Shown piece by piece: positions 6,719 through 10,523 of a stretch of DNA of 10,523 nucleotides (its first letter is position 1; each line of letters starts with the position of its first letter). The stretch is taken from positions 1-10,523 of the forward strand of contig DATFDL010000693.1 of the NCBI GenBank assembly GCA_035252155.1, in the 5' to 3' direction. The position numbers were made by a program, and so were the translations under genes. Under the pieces are notes generated by a model. The model was not told the DNA's origin and did no database searches. It saw nothing but the letters and a program-made list of their open reading frames with translations. Source of the DNA: JAICLL01 sp035252155 (lineage in GTDB: Bacteria > Planctomycetota > Planctomycetia > Pirellulales > JAICIG01).

Positions 6719-7180
6719 TCAGCGGGCGCGTTCCACAACGTCATGCGGTTGAGCGGTTTCCGATGGCGATCGCTCGATGACCTGAATTTGGTTGGTCCAT
6801 CGTTGACCACACCGTTGAGACAGCTCCTGGTTCGCAAGCGCCGAGACCGCCATTGCAGCGGCACTCGCAAGCGCGTCCATGTCGGAGCTTCGCAATCGGC
6901 CAGTGAGTTCCGTTACGACGACTCGTTGACGAGGAATACGTAGTGTTCGAAAAGCATACAATGTCCCGCTCGCCACGCCGCTTAGCCAATTAGCGCTCGT
7001 GTAGTTCGAACAGGGCTTATCGATGCCTTCGACAGAGACCGCCGCGTCGTCTGCGAATCGAACTAGATCACCGCCGTCAAACTCATTGGCTAACCATAAG
7101 GCCAATCGAATCCGATGCGCTCCGTTGGCCAATTCGACGGCTGCCACTCGATTGCTGGCGATCAACTGCTGGCTGGTCAT
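6719..7180 (-). CDS. Unrecognised 153-residue protein, second of a tightly coupled small-gene pair
   Basis: I do not recognise the family. The start is set at ATG 7180: it follows the stop of the upstream gene after one base, and GAGG lies six bases before it, inside the end of that gene. A longer frame starting further upstream would overlap its neighbour and pass the ribosome site. The protein is soluble with no signal or membrane segment. It alternates strands and helices: VAAVELANGAHRIRLALWLA (about 12-31), a DDAAVSVEG strand, LSGVASGTLYAFRTLRIPR, then RVVVTELTGRLRSSDMDAL (about 86-104) and an Ala-rich helix (ASAAAMAVSALANQEL). The last 25 residues look disordered. The mixed strand and helix pattern, coupling and sound start argue for a real gene that works with the 117-residue protein. 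Confidence 0.7.
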   Translation of the reverse strand: MTSQQLIASNRVAAVELANGAHRIRLALWLANEFDGGDLVRFADDAAVSVEGIDKPCSNYTSANWLSGVASGTLYAFRTLRIPRQRVVVTELTGRLRSSDMDALASAAAMAVSALANQELSQRCGQRWTNQIQVIERSPSETAQPHDVVERAR

Positions 7181-7181
7181 T

Positions 7182-7535
7182 TCATACCTCGTATTGAGCA
7201 ACTGCGCCTGCTTCAATCATCCCTCCCTGCATGATGATCCCTCCAGCCGCGGGAAGCAAGCAATCCGGTGCGCAGCGAAAGGTGCCCGACAAGTTGTTGA
7301 TCAACAAGACCCTACCATTTTCTCCAAGAGCCAGTTCACCCGCGGCAACGACCGGCCGTGCCCCTCCCAGGAGGCGCGGATGCATGTGCGGACCGTCCGG
7401 CGCCAGCCAGACAACCCCGGAGCAATCTTGGACGAAAACGTAAGACCCCGGTTCGGTGGACGCCGAAAACGGCGCAGCACGCTCGTGTCTCCGATATCGT
7501 GCCAGATCGAGCGGAGCATAAGCTGTCAGCGGCAT
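7182..7535 (-). CDS. Small conserved-looking 117-residue protein with HPRLLGG...AGEL...NNLSGTF pattern
   Basis: ATG 7535 is preferred because AAGAAG precedes it by five bases; ATG 7574 upstream would add 13 residues and has no such site. The middle reads as a compact beta-rich domain: PGSYVFVQDCSGVVWLAPDG, then MHPRLLGGARPVVAAGELAL and GRVLLINNLSGTFRCAPD. This order (a His near LLGG, then pV.aAGEl, then a Gly-linked strand, then NN.SG.(F/Y)) resembles a short domain I associate with uncharacterised bacterial proteins and effector-like proteins, where it reads HS.LL.G.PV.aAGE...I...SGHY. The resemblance is from memory, not a search. No signal peptide or membrane segment. It starts 51 bases after the LRR gene stop and is joined to the 153-residue gene by a one-base gap. 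Confidence 0.72.
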   Translation of the reverse strand: MPLTAYAPLDLARYRRHERAAPFSASTEPGSYVFVQDCSGVVWLAPDGPHMHPRLLGGARPVVAAGELALGENGRVLLINNLSGTFRCAPDCLLPAAGGIIMQGGMIEAGAVAQYEV

Positions 7536-7586
7536 AACACTTCTTATTCTAAGGCCAAAGGTGTGGAGAGGCATAGGCTCGGGCGT

Positions 7587-8330
7587 TCAATGGAAGTCGA
7601 TCGCCTCAAGGTCCGCGATCGTCCCGCAGTATCTCGCAATTCGCAACTTCCTTTTGAACCGCTCTTCTCCCTCTTTGGTGACGAGGGTGTGATCCAAACA
7701 AAGCTCTCGAAGATTCTTGAATCGCTCGAAGACCGGAATGCTGTCATCAGTGAATCCCTGGCCCAGAACCACGAGGACTTCCAGATCGAGCGTGCTCGCG
7801 GCTCGTTTCAGCCCTAGGTCTCCGACGCTGCGATCTCCGTCCCATGTTCCAACTGCGAGCCGTTTCAATGTGCAAAGTCGCGATAGATGAACAAGCCCCG
7901 CATCGCTGACCTTGGTCTGTGAGATGTCGAGGCACCATAGGTGAATGAGCTTCGAAATCCGCCGCATCAATGCGTCCCCGGTTTGTGTCTCATGAAGAAC
8001 CAAAGTTCTCAATGCGGGCAACTCATCAACTGCGGGAAGTAGATCTTCTTTTAAATGTGGATCGTAGATGCACACCGCGATGACTGTTTGAAAATAGTCA
8101 TCGCCGATAAGTTTTCGCAGCCAAGTTGGCCCAGGCGGATGAGTCGCGTCGGTTTCCTGGTCGTCCTGGTCGAATTGCCAATCGTAATACACAAAGCCGT
8201 CGACCTGCTCGATAGCCGCAACGATCGCGGCCTGGCGCCGTGCGGAGTTCACCTGCACGCCAAGCCATACGCCGACTGCGGTTACGAGCACGAACAACGC
8301 GCGCAGACTGAATTGAAATCGTCGGGGCAT
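7587..8330 (-). CDS. Membrane-anchored leucine-rich-repeat protein, 247 residues
   Basis: Single-pass LRR protein. The N-terminus MPRRFQFSLRALFVLVTAVGVWLGV gives one membrane anchor (about 8-25) behind four basic residues, the standard planctomycete arrangement, with the rest probably on the outer face. GPTWLRKLIGDDYF (67-80) matches GPKWLELIGMDRF of the larger LRR protein in this window. LRRs run from about 100 to 225: LRTLVLHETQTGDALM, LWCLDISQTKVSDAGLVHL, LEVLVVLGQGFTDDSI, LRELCLDHTLVTKEGEE. ATG 8330 is chosen over an upstream in-frame ATG at 8372 because it opens this anchor, has AGGCGG six bases before it, and starts 10 bases after the SDR stop. The close spacing puts it in the SDR operon. 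Ligand and role are unknown. Confidence 0.85.
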   Translation of the reverse strand: MPRRFQFSLRALFVLVTAVGVWLGVQVNSARRQAAIVAAIEQVDGFVYYDWQFDQDDQETDATHPPGPTWLRKLIGDDYFQTVIAVCIYDPHLKEDLLPAVDELPALRTLVLHETQTGDALMRRISKLIHLWCLDISQTKVSDAGLVHLSRLCTLKRLAVGTWDGDRSVGDLGLKRAASTLDLEVLVVLGQGFTDDSIPVFERFKNLRELCLDHTLVTKEGEERFKRKLRIARYCGTIADLEAIDFH

Positions 8331-8340
8331 GCTGAACCGC

Positions 8341-9123
8341 CTATCCCGCCATGAGCACGCCGCCGCAGACATTGAAGGCCTGGCCGGTTACGGCGGCGGA
8401 AGCGTCGCTCGCCAGGTAGACGGCCAGCGGGGCGATCTCGTCGGGTTCCAGGCGGCGGCCAAGCGGCGTCTGTGCCGCGGCTTGCTGTTCAAAAGACACT
8501 CCCAGACGCCGCGCGTCATAGTCGATCCGCCGATCGTTCATCAGCGTGTGCACCGGACCGGGGCAGATGGCGTTGACCGTGATTCTCTGGGCCGCCACTT
8601 CGAGCGCTAAGGAGCGAGTCAGGCCGAGCACGCCATGCTTACTCGCCGAATAAGCCGCGCCGTGCAGCGTGCCGATCTTGCCGGCGATCGAGGCGACGGT
8701 GATGATCCGCCCATTCCGGCTGGCCAGCATGTGCGGCAAGACGGCTTTGCAAAGCAGATAGGGCGCGGTCAGGTTCACGGCCAACGTCAAGTCCCAGAAG
8801 GCATCGTTAAATTCGACGACCGGTCGGGGATCTCCGCTGCTCCCTACGCCGGCATTGTTGACCAGGATTTCAACCGGCCCCAGCTTTTTTGTTACCTCGG
8901 CGACTAAACGACCCGCCGCGGCGCGATCGGACAAGTCGGCGGAGAATGCCACGGCCATGCCGCCTTCCGACTGGATGGCCGCCACCACTTGTTCCAACTC
9001 GGCGGTGGTCCGGGCCGAAATTGCGACCTTGGCTCCTTCGCTGGCAAAGGCCAGCGCAATCGCTCGTCCGATGCCCCGCCCGGCGCCTGTCACCAGAGCC
9101 ACTCGATCTCGAAGCAAAGCCAT
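8341..9123 (-). CDS. Classical short-chain dehydrogenase/reductase (SDR), FabG-like
   Basis: A 260-residue cytoplasmic NAD(P)H-dependent oxidoreductase. Motifs are complete: cofactor-binding TGAGRGIG (12-19), LVNNAGVG (87-94), Asn117, and the catalytic Ser145, Tyr158 and Lys162 in VASIAG and YSASK with the canonical spacing. PGPVHT follows and the C-terminus is the usual VTGQAFNVCGG. Arg38 after the second strand (SARTTAE) leans toward NADPH, but this is a soft clue. Start ATG 9123 is preferred over a frame opening 44 codons upstream because GGGAGGA sits directly before it (9127-9133) and the domain begins at once. Substrate cannot be named; SDRs of this shape include ketoacyl-ACP reductases and sugar or alcohol dehydrogenases. 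It is first in a run of minus-strand genes and is transcribed divergently from the Gfo/Idh gene. Confidence 0.93.
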   Translation of the reverse strand: MALLRDRVALVTGAGRGIGRAIALAFASEGAKVAISARTTAELEQVVAAIQSEGGMAVAFSADLSDRAAAGRLVAEVTKKLGPVEILVNNAGVGSSGDPRPVVEFNDAFWDLTLAVNLTAPYLLCKAVLPHMLASRNGRIITVASIAGKIGTLHGAAYSASKHGVLGLTRSLALEVAAQRITVNAICPGPVHTLMNDRRIDYDARRLGVSFEQQAAAQTPLGRRLEPDEIAPLAVYLASDASAAVTGQAFNVCGGVLMAG

Positions 9124-9237
9124 ATATCCTCCCGCACTCGAGAAACCGGCAATGAACGGTAAACCCAACGTGGCTTGAAAAAACGACCATGCCAGTTTAT
9201 GGGTAGACCGCGGGGAGAGGCAGGGGTCTTGTTTTCC

Positions 9238-9255
9238 GTACGCCACGTACGCCAC
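9238..9255. repeat. Perfect 9-base tandem repeat in the divergent promoter region
   Basis: GTACGCCAC occurs twice head to tail (9238-9246 and 9247-9255) between the SDR and Gfo/Idh genes, about 33 bases before the TATAAT box. It could be a direct-repeat regulator site or a small slippage product. Confidence 0.4.
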
Positions 9256-9287
9256 CCAGGGTAGTACCGAGTGGGCACGGCACGCCC

Positions 9288-9293
9288 TATAAT
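9288..9293 (+). promoter_or_regulatory. Perfect -10 box for the Gfo/Idh gene
   Basis: TATAAT lies 28 bases before the ATG of the downstream gene, giving a leader of roughly 20 bases. The region 17 bases upstream (TACCGA, 9265-9270) matches the -35 consensus poorly, so the promoter may rely on an activator. The match itself is exact, and it is placed well in a 198-base divergent gap. Confidence 0.5.
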
Positions 9294-9321
9294 GGCATCG
9301 AAAAACCGCCGGAGATTAGCC

Positions 9322-10523
9322 ATGCTGCACGTCACGTCTCGCCGTACCTTTGTCAAAACTGTGGTGGCCGCGGGGGCGGGCCTATCGCTGTCGGGTGGTC
9401 GCGTACGGGCTGCCGGACCGAACAGCCGCCTGAATGTGGCCAGCATCGGGACGGGCGGCAAGGGATGGTCCGATGTGACCTCGGTGGCCGCCAGCCCGAA
9501 TGTCAAGATTGTCGCCGTGTGCGACATCGACGAACGGGCCGATCATCTGGGCCGCGCCGCCGAGACGTTTTCCGACGCGAAGACGTACACCGACTGGCGG
9601 CGACTGCTCGACGACGCGCAGACCTTCGACGCTGTGATTGTCTCGACGCCCGATCACATGCACGCGCCGATCGGTCTGGCGGCGATGTCCCTGGGCAAGC
9701 ACCTATTCTGCCAGAAGCCGCTGACGCACACGGTGGCCGAGGCCCGCCAAATGCGGCTGGCCGCGCGGCGGGCGGGCGTCGTGACGCAGATGGGCAATCA
9801 GATTCAGTCCGACGTCTCATACCGCACCGCCGTGCAGGTGGTCCATGACGGCGTCATCGGCAAGGTGCGCGAAGTCTTTTCCTGGCAGAGCGGCCCGATG
9901 CGCTGGATGCTCGAAAGCGATCGCCCGGCCGGCGAAGACCCCGTGCCGCCGCAGTTGCACTGGGACGAGTGGCTGGGCGTCGCGCCGGTTCGGCCGTACA
10001 AGAGCAAGATCTATCACCCGTTCAACTGGCGGGCCTGGCAAGATTTCAGCAACGGGCAGCTCGGCGATTTTGGCTGCCACATTCTCGATCCGGTGTTCAT
10101 GGCGCTCGATCTGACGGCGCCCACCACGATTCGGGCCGATGCCCCGCCGATCAATCGCGAAGTCTGGACCAAATCATCGGTGGTCGAGTACGAGTTTCCG
10201 GGCACGGCGCGCACCGCCGGCAAGCTGAAGTTGACCTGGTACGATGGTGAGGGCAACAAGCCGCCCCGCGAGCGGCTTGGCCTGCCCGACGGGTTTGAGT
10301 TGCCCGGCGCTGGGTCCGTGCTGATTGGCGAGAAGGGCTCGCTAGTGATACCGCACGTCGCCGTGCCGCAGTTGCTGCCGGCCGAAAAATTTGCCGACTA
10401 CAAGCTGCCCGACGTGGGCGGCCGGAACCATTATGTCTCGTGGGCCGATGCCTGCCGCGGCGAAGGCGCGGCCACGTCGCACTTCGACTATTCCGGCCCG
10501 CTCACAGAGACGGTGCTGCTAGG
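9322..10523 (+). CDS. Tat-exported Gfo/Idh/MocA family oxidoreductase, cut at the right edge
   Basis: The first 400 residues of a sugar-dehydrogenase-like protein; the frame is open to the window end and probably lacks only the last few dozen residues. It opens with a twin-arginine signal, SRRTFVKTVVAAGAGLSLSG (6-25), likely cut after RAA (29-31). The NAD-binding fold follows: VASIGTGGKG (39-48), VAVCD (64-68), STPDHMHAP (108-116) and the lysine motif CQKPL (130-134), where QKP replaces the usual EKP. LGDFGCHILD (247-256) is the typical second-domain motif with His253. GGAGA (9311-9315) six bases before the ATG supports the start. Export of a cofactor-binding dehydrogenase is a well known planctomycete habit; cofactor must be loaded before Tat transport. 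Substrate is unknown, probably a sugar or polyol. Confidence 0.93.
   Translation, partial: MLHVTSRRTFVKTVVAAGAGLSLSGGRVRAAGPNSRLNVASIGTGGKGWSDVTSVAASPNVKIVAVCDIDERADHLGRAAETFSDAKTYTDWRRLLDDAQTFDAVIVSTPDHMHAPIGLAAMSLGKHLFCQKPLTHTVAEARQMRLAARRAGVVTQMGNQIQSDVSYRTAVQVVHDGVIGKVREVFSWQSGPMRWMLESDRPAGEDPVPPQLHWDEWLGVAPVRPYKSKIYHPFNWRAWQDFSNGQLGDFGCHILDPVFMALDLTAPTTIRADAPPINREVWTKSSVVEYEFPGTARTAGKLKLTWYDGEGNKPPRERLGLPDGFELPGAGSVLIGEKGSLVIPHVAVPQLLPAEKFADYKLPDVGGRNHYVSWADACRGEGAATSHFDYSGPLTETVLL

Noticed and set aside
7023..7817. Plus-strand frame of 264 codons over the small genes
   Set aside because: Antisense to three minus-strand genes that have ordered starts, ribosome sites and clear LRR or strand patterns; the plus frame has none.

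Overview
The window looks like chromosomal DNA of a planctomycete, probably of the Pirellulales type. The signs are high GC, a secreted Gfo/Idh/MocA oxidoreductase and a secreted PIG-L deacetylase that both carry twin-arginine signals, two membrane-anchored leucine-rich-repeat (LRR) proteins whose anchor follows a short basic 'RRFQFSLRAL' type N-terminus, weak or absent Shine-Dalgarno sites on some genes, and a G-rich GGGGTCAGG tract of the kind scattered through planctomycete genomes. This placement is inference from gene style, not from a marker gene.

Left part (1-3723). A minus-strand beta-ketoacyl-ACP synthase runs off the left edge and appears to start at TTG 566. A 588-base non-coding stretch follows. 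It holds a long hairpin with a T-run on the minus strand, a weaker terminator-like hairpin on the plus strand, and two related 15-base palindromes placed 120 bases apart in front of kdsA. kdsA (metal-dependent class, makes KDO-8-phosphate for LPS) overlaps by 8 bases a lipoprotein with a degenerate transglutaminase-like core and a C-terminal TPR-like region. This is a translationally coupled pair with a probable envelope role.

Middle (3724-5632). A plus-strand 556-residue membrane LRR protein stands alone and ends facing the PIG-L gene.

Right part (5633-9123). Five minus-strand genes run in order: SDR oxidoreductase, 247-residue membrane LRR protein, a 117-residue protein, a 153-residue protein, and a Tat-exported PIG-L deacetylase. 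Gaps are 10, 51, 1 and 87 bases, so at least the first four are probably one operon. The LRR protein and the two small proteins form the least described part of the window.

Right edge (9124-10523). A divergent promoter region with a perfect TATAAT precedes a plus-strand Tat-exported Gfo/Idh/MocA dehydrogenase that is cut by the window end. No tRNA, rRNA, CRISPR array, insertion sequence or phage gene was seen. The best candidates for undescribed biology are the LRR/117/153 cassette and the structured element at 636-732; both remain hypotheses.
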